Shown here one piece after another: positions 11,753-22,521 of a stretch of DNA of 64,000 nucleotides; position 1 is the stretch's first letter, and each line of letters begins with the position of its first letter. The stretch covers positions 1,674,001 to 1,738,000 of the forward strand of contig JAJHTX010000011.1 in assembly GCA_032164295.1 (NCBI GenBank), given 5' to 3'. The DNA is from Inonotus obliquus. Lineage: Eukaryota > Basidiomycota > Agaricomycetes > Hymenochaetales > Hymenochaetaceae. The position numbers and the translations under genes were made by a program. The notes below the pieces were generated by a model, which worked only from the letters and a program-made list of their open reading frames with translations, had not been told where the DNA came from and made no database searches.

Positions 11753-12462
11753 GAGAGGATGAGGATCCTTGGCGTGGGTGTTTAATTGTATCGTACATGC
11801 ATGTCATTTTTGTTCGAGTATGATGGGTCTTTATTGTTGTTAATTCGGAGTCTTCTCACTTCCCCAGTTTCTAATATATCACTTTAAATTTCCATGACAC
11901 GACAATAGTAGATGAACAACTTCAGGCAAAGCACTACTGATTGAGGAAGGTAAATCAGACTACAATTGAACAAGCGGGTCGAAGATCGCTCAAGGGCTCG
12001 GCACTGAGTGTATCTCAAAGAAGCGTGACAGTATTGGTACAGATTATTCCGGTATCGCCATTGCGGTGTAGAAGAATGCAAGCAAACCAGGATCGATGAT
12101 ATGCCTCTCGAACTGAACTGGGATGTCTGTAGTCTTTCGCTATACAGTATAGCCCATCGGTATCATGGCTCGAAAGACTAACGAGAATCACGGTCGTTCA
12201 TCCATTATCCAGAATCACACCGTCTTCCTACCAGGTTCGCCATCAGCTGTCATGGGCGCTGATTTAGCCAAATCTCTCGAAGAGTTTATCCGATGAGATT
12301 TGATTGAATGCGACTGAATAGTCCATGCATCCCGATCCCAGTGGGTTTATTCCCCCCTCTCCCCCGGTGTCGTGCCAGTTGGCGCTTCTCAACCCAGTGA
12401 GACTATTATAAGAAGAATCAGCGCACAAGATCTGCTTGAAAGAGGACACGATCAGATCACAA
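11753..12462. repeat. NLR 3' flank, copy of a repeated spacer
   Basis: No gene is seen. The stretch is strongly similar to 19777-20468 and, less so, to 27669-28365, so it is part of the amplified unit. It presumably holds the 3' end of the NLR transcript and the downstream side of the gene X remnant. Minus-strand open frames occur but are broken differently in each copy. Confidence 0.6.
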
Positions 12463-12803
12463 ACTACCAAAGGAAAATGCCAGACACATCAACTCGACCA
12501 AGTATCTTCATCACGAACGAGGCAAGTCATCAACAAATCGGCATTCATCGCGCGACGCGTCATGATCCTTTAGGCACTTCAACACGCTCTGCACCCTCGC
12601 ATCTTGTCCATTCTCAACTGTCGCTCTCGCGAGCTGTTCTATTCCCTCAACGATTCAGTACTATTCTGGTAAGGAGAATTGTGGCTCACCGGCCGCAGAA
12701 CCTGGTGGGGTGATTACAAAGTGCTTCGGAGCCCAGCCATGCAAAGAGAGCTTCACACCCTCAGAGATTTCCGGACTCTATCCTAGAGCCTCCGCGAGTG
12801 CCT
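12463..12803 (-). pseudogene. 3' fragment of gene X (unit B/C boundary)
   Basis: The minus strand matches the C-terminal part of the gene at 28366-28842 (ALAEALG, KLSLHGWAPKHFVIT, then LARATVE). It carries an in-frame stop directly after ALAEALG and lacks the 5' part. At about 12803 it runs straight into a truncated NOC4 5' end, marking the amplification junction. Confidence 0.75.
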
Positions 12804-13135
12804 GGAGTCAAGTCGGGCCGTAATCCATGACTGCACCGTCTTCGTGCACGATTCCTCATCTTCCTGAGGTTTCAGGAGTCCTTTCTTTAGTATCTGGGTG
12901 AACAATCGATAGAGCGAATGCAGCCTTGGGTGGAATGTCAGCGTCGAGCGATGTTGACGCAACGTGGAGGAGATCAGCAAGCGGGTTAGGCGATGTGTTA
13001 GATTCGAGTGCGTCCGAAACAGATTTCTCCAAGTCAGCAATATTATAAAGGGTCAAATCGCCGTTATTTTTGTCAACTTGCGATGTTTTTCACCTTTTTA
13101 GAAGGCAGAAGCGAGCTGAGCGACGAAATAGCCAT
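12804..13135 (-). pseudogene. Truncated NOC4 5' fragment, copy 2
   Basis: The minus strand repeats the first exon of the NOC4 gene at the left edge: ADLEKSVSDALESN, NPLADLLHVAST, AALYRLFTQILKKGLL-like, VQSWITARLD. It then stops matching at the junction near 12804. The aligned ATG (13135-13133) is followed by a frameshift and an early stop, so it cannot make the NOC4 N-terminus. Confidence 0.8.
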
Positions 13136-13380
13136 TAACTATTGTCCACATAACCCAAATTTCTTCTTCTTCAGAGGCAGTCACATGAATCAACGACGAG
13201 GAACGAACATTCAAAGCCTGCAAAATTAATGCAGCCAGACTATTTCCAGCGGATAGAGATGTGCTATCGTAGTTCTTCTGGATGGATGGGATGGTCAAGA
13301 ATGATAAAACTGGAACCGGCCGTTGCCGAAGGGTCTAAGCTCCGACAGGTCAACTTTTTCATTTTGTAGTTGCTGCCGAC

Positions 13381-13790
13381 AATCAGTAATCGGAAATGTT
13401 CAACGTCTCTCTCGCCTTATCTCTCCGAGCTACGCAGCTCATTTTAATGCTCAGCTAGACTACCAAGCAGATTACATCATCGTAAAACCCAACGAACTCG
13501 AGTCTGCTTTGGCTAGACCGCTTTATGCTGCGATGGACAAACCAGAGAGAGACTCCCTGAATATTGCGCGGCACAAATCTCATATGGAATCATCATGGGT
13601 CATCCATTCATGGATGGGAACGAGCGAATAGGTATGTCTATCTCCTTACATTCCAAATTGAGCGTTATTCCTAGCCAATGCATGTCTGCGAGGTCAAGGA
13701 CTCCCCGGTCCAATGGATAATCTGTATAGGGACGCGTGTCACATTTTTGCAGAACGATACGTCGGAGTTGTGCTTAGATGCTGACGGACT
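13381..13790 (+). pseudogene. Fic/Doc copy 2, frameshifted
   Basis: The sequence is alignable with the intact Fic/Doc gene over its whole length (SRLISPSYAA, NELESALARPL). A 2-bp insertion near 13548 puts the active-site region out of frame, so the open frame reads HKSHMESSW instead of ISYGIIMG. In the right frame the motif is HPFMDGNERI, with lysine to glutamate and threonine to isoleucine changes. The intron is shrunk from 60 to about 31 bp, probably below a spliceable size. It is most likely a pseudogene. Confidence 0.8.
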
Positions 13791-14586
13791 GGTGTCTTGG
13801 ATTCGCTAACTTGTCTTTGTTGAATTATCTTCCACGACCTCGCATCGTGGCAACACACAAACGGTGAGTATGTGTGAAGTGAACCACGGTTCCTCCACTC
13901 CTCAGAGTCTGACAGTCTGTAGGTGAGTGCCACACATCCCCACGCTGACACGCCCGCCTCCTGCTTACAGTATCAACTTTTGATCAGTTGACGTATGATG
14001 CTTACCACTATTAGATGCGACATCCGACTGAGTTATTCAGAGTTACGTGTCACAACACCGAGGATTTCTCACGAGTGATAGACCTAAATAGACTTGAATT
14101 TAATTACTCGAGATATTTTCGGTGCGATGTCTTTCCTACCAGACGAGACAAGCGATACAAAGTCACGCCGGACACGGATAGGGCGCAAACCGTCGAGTGG
14201 AAGACCAGTCTTGCAGCTTTTCACGGTCGCGGATCACCCAACAGCTTGTTCCGATTGAAGGACTGATCATCAATCTCTTCAATCGCTTCAAGTATTCCCT
14301 TCCGTTCTCCATAGCATGCCATTCACTCCGCATTGCTTGCCAGGCATTCATTCACACAAGACAGAACAGCTCGTTTCAAAGTAGAATAGCTCTGCTTGCG
14401 CACTGATTGAAAGCTTCATATTTGACGACGAAGTCCGTGGGACGGATCAATAGATCAATAGAACTGCCTTGTCGTTGATACACCGGTTTGTCATCGCATC
14501 CTGATTCTTCTGCACAGGACCTTGCTCATCGTACATAAGGCGGGCGCGGGCTTAGGGTGGAAGCCACCCCTTTCCCACTGACCACG
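13791..14586. repeat. Leader of NLR gene C, near-identical to that of D
   Basis: No gene is seen. It matches 21721-22521 with only scattered differences through to the ATG, so the C and D promoters are effectively the same sequence. The place of gene B's TATA box reads acataagg (about 14533). Confidence 0.7.
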
Positions 14587-17500
14587 ATGTCGTCCCACTA
14601 CTATTTGCAAGGTATGTCATGTCACTTGTGATTTTCGAGATATGTGGTGATTGACATTCGCTGCAGTGATGCGCCTTGAGGATTTACAATGGAGACATCT
14701 GCTACACAGTAACCTGCCGGACCTATATGTGGAGGTGACGCTTGGTGAAATTACCAGAAGAACAGCGACTATCAAGAAGAGCACCTCTCCCATTTGGAAT
14801 GAACCTCTCATATTGTGGGTGTTCAATGTTTCTATGGTCGACACTGTGATCATTTATTCTAGAATACAGCCCTTGCGATTCCGTGGACCAGATCACAACA
14901 CTCAACATCCAAATCAAGCACGACTCAATTTGGTGGCGAGACCCCTGCGTTGGTGCAACCGATGTGGATCCTGTGGTTTTTCTAAGTAGATGTTCTCAAG
15001 GAGAAGGTAGAGTGTCAGCTGTTTCTTCTTGTCTTCGCATCGCTCATGGCTATTATCGCAGCTGCTTTGATGCTTAATCCATCTCGGCGACGCACAAACA
15101 CACATATAGGTCGCATTTTCCTGCGCCTTCGACTCATCGACGATGCAGCTGCTGCCGAAGCTAATATCATGGCGGCATCTGAGGCTGTCCGCCAAAGCAA
15201 TCTTGTGCGGTTGGAAGGAGCCTATGAGGGCATGCAGCAGATTGACGATCGGGTTGGTTGGTTGGGTAATCAAACAGACTTGTACAAAGCTCTTGAAGAG
15301 CTGGCGTCAAGAGTGGATGCCTTCCGCGCGATCAGTGCGGTGTTTGATGTTTTATCCGAAGTGAGCCCATGGAGCCAGTCAAGCCCTCCTCGGTCACTGA
15401 TCTGTCCTAGTTACACCCTTTCCTCAAAGTCGCGTGGAATCGCGGCTTATTTGAGGTGTGTTGCTATTCAATATTTGCCGATATAACACCCAGCTATAAC
15501 CAACATTTCGGGCCATTAGGCAGTTAAAGGTGTCTTCGAAACCGACAAGCGTGTCGTCAGCCTAGTCTATAAAATGAGCGATGCGTTTGACTTTGTGCAT
15601 GACGTGCAGCAACTTTCAGTCAAGATCACCGCCATTCGACAGCCGATCACTGCACTTCTGAAGCAAACCATAGAGTGCTGCGTGTTCATTCGTGAATATG
15701 TGAGACGTGGATTTGCCAGTGAGTCTGCTCGGCCATCCTCTCTTATGTTACTAAACATACAATAGAACGAATGCTTGACCAAAGTGAGAAGAAGGTGGAT
15801 GAGTTTGAGCGGGCGCTGGATGAATTAAAGCAACGAATCGAGTCGGGCGTGAATGTCGGTGCTGCCTTTGTATCGGTGCGGTCAGCGGAGAGAATGGAAG
15901 AAATAGGTCGGTGTTGTTTGTCTAATCCTTCCTTCCTGACGTTGACACAATTTCGTCAGTGTTGAAGCAGCGGCTGAACCCGACACTGTCTCAGTCATTT
16001 AACCGCACGCAGTGTCTCCATGGGACTCGAATGACAATCAGAGAGCAAATCCTTGATTGGATCTTTTCGAATGACGTCCGGAATGTGTTTTGGCTTCACG
16101 GTGTCGCAGGTTCCGGCAAGAGCACGGTCTGCATGACGATCGTAGAGCAGCTCCGAGATATGTCGCGCCTCGGTGCATTCCTTTTCTTCGAAAGAGAGAA
16201 AAGTGATCCATCGACCGTTATTGCATCTATCGCCTACCAGCTGGCATCGTTCGACTCGTCCATCGAATCTGCCATACTTTCCGAGACGAATGTCGATAGG
16301 GACATCATCACAGGGACTCTATCACAGCAATTTGACAGACTTATTCGACGTCCACTTCTCGGCACTGCAGACTCGATACCAGGTCCCGTTGTGATTGCGC
16401 TCGATGGATTTGACGAATGCGGCACTTCCGAATCACGGCGCAACTTGATGAAGCTTATTCGGGAAGAATTCCCAAACCTACCCTGCGTATTCCGATTCTT
16501 GATTACTAGCCGCTGGGAATCTGACATCAGGAAAGTCCTTTCCTCGAGTCCTGAGGGTGTTATTGCGGTGGAGCTTGATTACCGATTGCCAGACAGCTGC
16601 AAGGACGTTCTTACGTACATTCGCAAGGAGATGCATATTGCAGTCAGAGAAGATGAGGCTGTCGTAGTTCCATCTGAATGGCCGTGGGATGATAATATGG
16701 CATTACTCGGCAGGAAAGCGGGCGGACTATTTGTATGGGCGTCCACGGCGGTGAAGATGGTGAAGAACAGCGACAATCCATTTCATCAACTCAAATGCCT
16801 TATTCTAGATTCGCAACCGGTCGCTGGGCTCGGTCTCGAACAACTGTACGCGGCCGTGCTCCGAGGCTCAGGAATTGTCTGGGAGAATAATACATCGAGG
16901 GAACGCTTTGTGAAAGTGTTGTCGTTGCTGCTCCTGAGCAAGGTCCCGCTCACGCGCGAGGGTATAGACGGACTTCTTGGCTTTCCGCCTGACGAGTCTT
17001 CACGTCTCGTGTTGTCGAGGCTTCGTAGTGTCCTTTCATATACTGAAGAAGGTCCCGTCAACCTATTCCATGCGTCGTTTGCAGACTACTTATTGTCATC
17101 GGAACGCTGCAAGGACCCATGGTTCATAGATATATCTGCAGCAAAGTGGCACATCGCTGATTGGTGCATTTCCGTCATGGGTGTTATGCTTCGCTTCAAT
17201 ATCTGCGATGTGAAGTCGTCCTTTACCCGAAACGAAGATGACCCGGAACTGGCTGGGCGTATAGCGGCGCGCATACCGTTGCATCTTGAATACGCGTGTC
17301 TGTACTGGCCACAGCACCTCATTGATGTCGACCATTCTTCCGATCGTGTCGAAAAGCTGTCCCATTTTTCACGTCATCAGCTCCTGTTTTGGTTCGAGGT
17401 TCTCAGTCTTAAGAAGCAGTTCGGACGCGTTGCTGTCAGAGCACTCCTCGATGTCGCTTCATGGGTCGAGGTGAGTTTATAAATGATTGACGATGTGATG

Positions 17501-19776
17501 GTGTCGCTGACTTTGCATAGGGACATGATGCAGACCTTTCATCGTTCTTGCGAGATGCCAGCAAGTTTGCAAATATATTCGCGATGCCAATCATGGAGAA
17601 CGTGCCGCACATCTACATCTCCGTGATTCCTTTCTCTCAGGACGAGTCGAGAGTTTCGGCCCATTACTGCAAGCACCTATGTTCGTTGGTGGGGATAGAG
17701 AGGATAGGCGTTAAGCGGTCCGCGGTGTGCTTGAAGTCGCTAAAACATTCTCGTTCGGTCAACTCTGTCTCCGTTTCACGTGATGGAAGGCGGGTTGCTT
17801 CAGCTTCTCAGGACGGGATTCAAGTTTGGGATCTGCACAGCGGGGAACAGATTCTCTGCATCAACCATTCAGCTACTTCTGTCAGCTTCTTCCCTGATGG
17901 GAGACGACTCGTGTCAGGCGCTTATGACGGCACTGTGATCGTCTGGAACGCTGATGACGGCGACATGCTTCTCGGTCCACTCAAGGGTCATTCTAGATTT
18001 GTAACTGCCGTTGCTGTGGCGCCAGATGGATCGATGTTCGCTTCCGGATCACGTGACGATTTGGTCATTATCCGGGATTCTTCGGATGGAAGGATTCTGT
18101 CGCATTTGACAGGGCATACACAAGGAGTGACGTCACTGTCCTTTTCTCTCGACAGTACTAGACTCGCATCAGGCTCGGACGACAAGACGGTGAGGATATG
18201 GAACGTGAACAGCGGAGAACTGGCTCTTGCACCATTGGAACATACAATCCACGTCTACTCTGTCGCATTCTCACCTGATAATAAACATGTCGCCTCGGGT
18301 TCCTGGGACGGAGAAGTCAGAATTTGGGATTTGGAAGGGAATGTTAATTCCGTTCTGAAAGGACACCAGTTTAACGCCACGTGTGTCGGATACTCGCCTT
18401 GTGGAACCCGCATCGTCTCCGGATCAGATGACAGAACTCTAATAGTCTGGGATGTAGCCAATGGAGAGATCGTTTCTGGACCTTTCACGCACGATCATAT
18501 CATCAATTGCGTCACCTTTTCCTCTGACGGAAAATACATCATTTCAGGCTCAGACGACTGCACCGTGAGAGTTTGGGATGCTACAGCATGTACAATCGCT
18601 CAGAAACAAGAAAGGCATACAGGCAGAGTCCGATCTGTTGCAATCCCTGCCGACGGAAGTCGCATTGCGTCCGCCGACTATGACGGTTCGATCATAATCT
18701 GGGATTCTATCAGTGGCGATGTAGCAGCCGGCCCTCTCCTAGGACATTCAGACTCGGTCGAATGTATCGCATTCACTCCGGACGGTTCGCGACTCATCTC
18801 ATGTTCGCGGGATGGGGAGATTAGGATTTGGGATGGCTCGACAGGAGAACTGGTTCTCGGACCCCTCGAGGTACACGCACGCGACATACATTGCATTGCG
18901 GTGTCTCCAGATCGTACAAAGGTCGTATCTGGTTCAGAAGACAACACGATCAGGGTGTGGGATGTTGCGACACGCGTGCTCATTGCTGGTCCGTTGCACG
19001 TTCACTCGAGATCTGTGTGCGACAAGAGATCAGTCTACTCACTCGCTTATTCACCCAACGGCAATCTGCTCGCATCGGGTTCGGTAGATGGTACGGTCAT
19101 AATCTGGGATACGGACACTTGGGTGATGAACTTTGAACCCTGCAAAAGGCATACCGGATTAGTACACTGCGTCTGCTTCTCACCGGATAGTTCGCTACTC
19201 GCTTCTGGCTTGGACTACGGAACCGTGCTCGTCTGGGACGTGAAGAGTGGACAGGTTGTCCACGGACCTCTCAAGGGACACTCGAGTACTGTCTCCGCTG
19301 TCGTTTTCCTGCTTGACGGTTTGCATGTCGTCTCAGGCTCTTGGGACGGAACAATACGAGTGTGGAATGTAAAAACCGGACGAACTATCTGTGTTCTCGC
19401 GGGCCATTCGCAAGGCGTCACTTCCCTGGCGTTGTCACCTGACGGTAGACGACTCGTTTCAGGTTCCTGGGATGGGACAGTTAGGGAATGGGATGTGTCG
19501 GATTTGGGGAGATTTGGGGATAGCGACTTGGCGGCTCCCGTTACGCGTTGTAGGGAAGCCGTGTCGGAATGGGAGTTGGGTGACGATGGGTGGGTGCGCG
19601 GTGGGCGCAACCGACGTAATCTACTCTTGTGGATCCCGCCTGACCTTCGCCGGACATTGTGGAGCCCTCGGAACACGCTCATTCTCAATTGCGAATTTTC
19701 GACCAAGATTGATCTCAAGCATGCTGCTCTCGGGAATCGATGGTCGGAGTGCTTTCGACAGCTGAAGAGAGACTAG
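14587..19776 (+). CDS. NLR gene C: C2-NACHT-WD40 STAND protein, 1586 aa
   Basis: Nine exons (14587-14611, 14667-14814, 14870-15006, 15062-15360, 15411-15455, 15520-15718, 15766-15906, 15960-17470, 17521-19776) sum to 4761 nt, fully in frame. The architecture is that of gene B: C2-like domain (VMRLEDLQW..LYVEVTLGEI..SPIWNEPL), helical region (ELHPFLKVAWNRGL), NACHT with GVAGSGKST and VVIALDGFDECG, 14 WD40 repeats, and the NLLLWIPPDLR tail. The N-terminal 300 residues are clearly a different lineage from B and D and closest to pseudogene A. The NACHT C-terminal half is nearly identical to B and D. The WD40 part differs from B/D mainly at blade-surface positions, and repeat 11 has a short insertion (VHSRSVCDKRSVYSLAY). 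The seventh intron (15907-15959) contains a stop, unlike in B and D. Likely a distinct recognition specificity (inference). Confidence 0.93.
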
Positions 19777-20468
19777 AAGACGTTACTCGGTGTTGGTGTT
19801 TGATTGTGTCTCTCTAATGCATGTCGTTTCGTTCGAGTATAAAGGCTCTTTATTGTTGTTAATTCGGAGTCTTCTCACTTCCCCAGTTTCTAATGTATCA
19901 CTTTAGATTCCCATGACACGACAATAGTAGATGAACAACTACAGGCAAAGCACTACTGATTGAGGAAGGCAAATCAGACTACAATTGAACAAGCGGGTCG
20001 AAGATCGCTCAAGGGCTCGGCACTGAGTGTATCTCAAAGAAGCGTGACAGTATTGGTACAGATGATTCCGGTATCGCCATTGCGGTATAGAAGAATGCAA
20101 GCAAACCAGGATCGATGATATGCCTCTCGAACTGAACTGGGATGTCTGTAGTCTTTCGCTATACAGTTTAGCCCATCGGTATCATGGCTCGAAAGACTAA
20201 CGAGAATCATGTCGTTCATCCATTATTCAGAATCACACCGTCTTCCTACCGGGTTCGCCATCAGCTGTCATGGGCGCTGATTTAGCCCAATCTCTCGAAG
20301 AGTTGATCCGATGAGATTTGATTGAATGCGACTGAACAGTCCATGCATCCCGATCCCAGTGGGTTTATTCTCCCCTCTTCCCCGGTGTCGTGCCAGTTGG
20401 CGTTTCTCAACCCAATGCACTATCATAGAAAGCGTCAGCTTCTTGAATGAGGACACGATCAGATCACA
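19777..20468. repeat. NLR 3' flank, second copy
   Basis: No gene is seen. It is near-identical to 11753-12462 over most of its length (for example the stretch around 19860-20040) and is part of the amplified unit. Confidence 0.6.
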
Positions 20469-20808
20469 AACTATTAAAGGATAATACCACAGACATCATC
20501 TCGACCAAGTATCTTCATCACGAACGTCGAACAAGGCAAGTCATCAACAAATCGGTATGCATCGCGCGACGCGCCATGATCCTTTAGGCACTTCAACACG
20601 CTCTGCACCCTCGCATCTTGTCCACTCTCAACTGTCGCTCTCGCGAGCTGTTCTATTCCCTCAACGATTCAGTACTATTCTGGTAAGGAGAATGATGGCT
20701 TACCGGCCGCAGACCCTGATGGGGTGATGACAAAGTACTTAGGAGCCCGGCCATGCAAAGAGAGTTTCACACCATCAAAGCCCATTTCCGGACTATATCC
20801 TAGAGCCC
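20469..20808 (-). pseudogene. 3' fragment of gene X (unit C/D boundary)
   Basis: This has the same truncation as at 12463-12803, with a slightly larger loss at the junction: the ALAEALG codons are partly gone. It fuses directly to a NOC4 5' fragment at about 20808 through the same joining sequence (ggagtcaagtcgggccgtaa). Confidence 0.7.
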
Positions 20809-21084
20809 GGAGTCAAGTCGGGCCGTAATCCATGACTGCACCGTCTTTGCGCCCGATTCCTCATCCTCCTGAGGTTTCAGGAGTCCCTTCTTTAGTATAT
20901 TGTTGAGGCAACGTGGAGGTGATCAGCAAGCGGATTAAGCGAGATGTTAGATTCGAGTGCGTTCGATACAGATTTCTCCAAGTCAGCAATTTTATAAAGG
21001 GTCGAATCGCCGTTATTCTTGTCAATTTGCGATGTTTTTCGCCTTTTTAGACAGCGGAAGCGAGCTGAGCGACGAAATAGCCAT
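20809..21084 (-). pseudogene. Truncated NOC4 5' fragment, copy 3
   Basis: The minus strand shows the NOC4 first-exon pattern (ADLEKSVSNALESN, NPLADHLHVAST). About 60 bp present in copy 2 are deleted after that, and the 5' end is frameshifted. It is non-functional. Confidence 0.75.
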
Positions 21085-21297
21085 TGATTATTGACCACCC
21101 AACCCAAATTTCTTCGGAAGAGGAGGAAGTCAAATGAATCAACAACGAGGAACGAACATCCAAAGCCTGCAAAAATAATGCAGCCAGACAATTTCCAGCC
21201 AGCTAATAGAGATGTGCCATCATGGTCAAGTCAAGAAAGATAAAACTGCAACCGGCCATTGCCGTAGAGTTCAAGCTCCGACAGCTTTCTCTGCTAG

Positions 21298-21720
21298 TTG
21301 TTCCCATCAATGTCAATAATCGGAAATGGTCAGCGTCTCTCTCACCTTATCTCTCCGAGCTACGTAGCTCGAATTAACACCCTGCCAGTCCTCCCGGCGG
21401 AGCCTATCATCATCAAACCCAACGAACTCGAGTCTGCTCTGGCTAGACCACTTCATGTTGCGACGTATGAACCGGAGATGCTCCCTGAATATTATGCCAC
21501 ACGGATGCCATACGGGATCATCATGGGTCATCCATTCATGGATGGGAACAAGCGAACAGGTAAGTCTATCTTCCTGCATTCCGAATTGAGCATTCTTCCT
21601 AGCCAATGCATATCTGCGAGGTCAAGGACCACCCGGGTCAATGGATAATCTGGCTGGAAGATAGGGACGCGTGTCACGTTCTTGCAGAACGATACATCAG
21701 AGTTGCATTTAGATGCTGAC
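21298..21720 (+). pseudogene. Fic/Doc copy 3, truncated by frameshift
   Basis: The first exon is open and keeps the motif HPFMDGNKR intact. The following intron is only about 31 bp, as in copy 2. The second exon (AFFLANAYLRGQG) carries a 4-bp insertion that creates a stop after DNLAGR, removing the last 20 or so residues. A shortened product is conceivable, because the catalytic segment survives if splicing still works, but decay is more likely. Confidence 0.7.
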
Positions 21721-22521
21721 GGACTGGCATCTCGGATTCGCTAGCTTGTCTTCGTTGAATTATCTTCCACGACCTCGCATCGTGGCAACACACAAACGGT
21801 GAGTATGTGCGAAGTGAACCACGGTTCCTCCACTCCTCAGAGTCTGACAGTCTGTAGGTGAGTGCCACACATCCCCACGCTGACACGCCCGCCTCCTGCT
21901 TACAGTATCAACTTTTGATCAGTTGACGTATGATGCTTACCGCTATTAGATGCGACATCCGACTGAGTTATTCAGAGTTACGTGTCACAACACCGAGGAT
22001 TTCTCACGAGTGATAGACCTAAATACACTTGAATTTAATTACTCGAGATATTTTCGGTGCGATGTCTTTCCTACCAGACGAGACAAGCGATACAAAGTCA
22101 CGCCGGACACTGATAGGGCGCAAACCGTCGAGTGGAAGACCAGTCTTGCAGCTTTTCACGGTCGCGGATCACCCAACAGCTTGCTCCGATTGAAGGACTG
22201 ATCATCAATCTCTTCAATCGCTTCAAGTATTCCCTTCCGTTCTCCACAGCATGCCATTCACTCCGCATTGCTTGCCAGGCATTCATTCACACAAGACAGA
22301 ACAGCTCGTTTCAAAGTAGAATAGCTCTGCTTGCGCACTGATTGAAAGCTTCATATTTGACGACGAAGTCCGTGGGACGGATCAATAGATCAATAGTACT
22401 GCCTTGTCGTTGATACACCGGTTTGTCATCGCATCCTGATTCTTCTGCACAGGACCTTGCTCATCGTACATAAGGCGGGCGCAGGCTTAGGGTGGAAGCC
22501 ACCCCTTTCCCACTGACCACG
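21721..22521. repeat. Leader of NLR gene D, near-identical to that of C
   Basis: No gene is seen. This is the second copy of the 13791-14586 spacer. Near-identity continues through exon 1 (MSSHYYLQ) and into intron 1 and is lost in exon 2, where D becomes B-like. Confidence 0.7.

Larger units (their letters stand above)
12806..20808 (+). repeat. Tandem amplification unit C (about 8.0 kb)
   Basis: The unit runs from one NOC4/gene X junction to the next and contains a NOC4 5' fragment, Fic/Doc copy 2, NLR gene C, its 3' flank and a gene X 3' fragment. It is repeated as 20810-28712. Confidence 0.8.
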
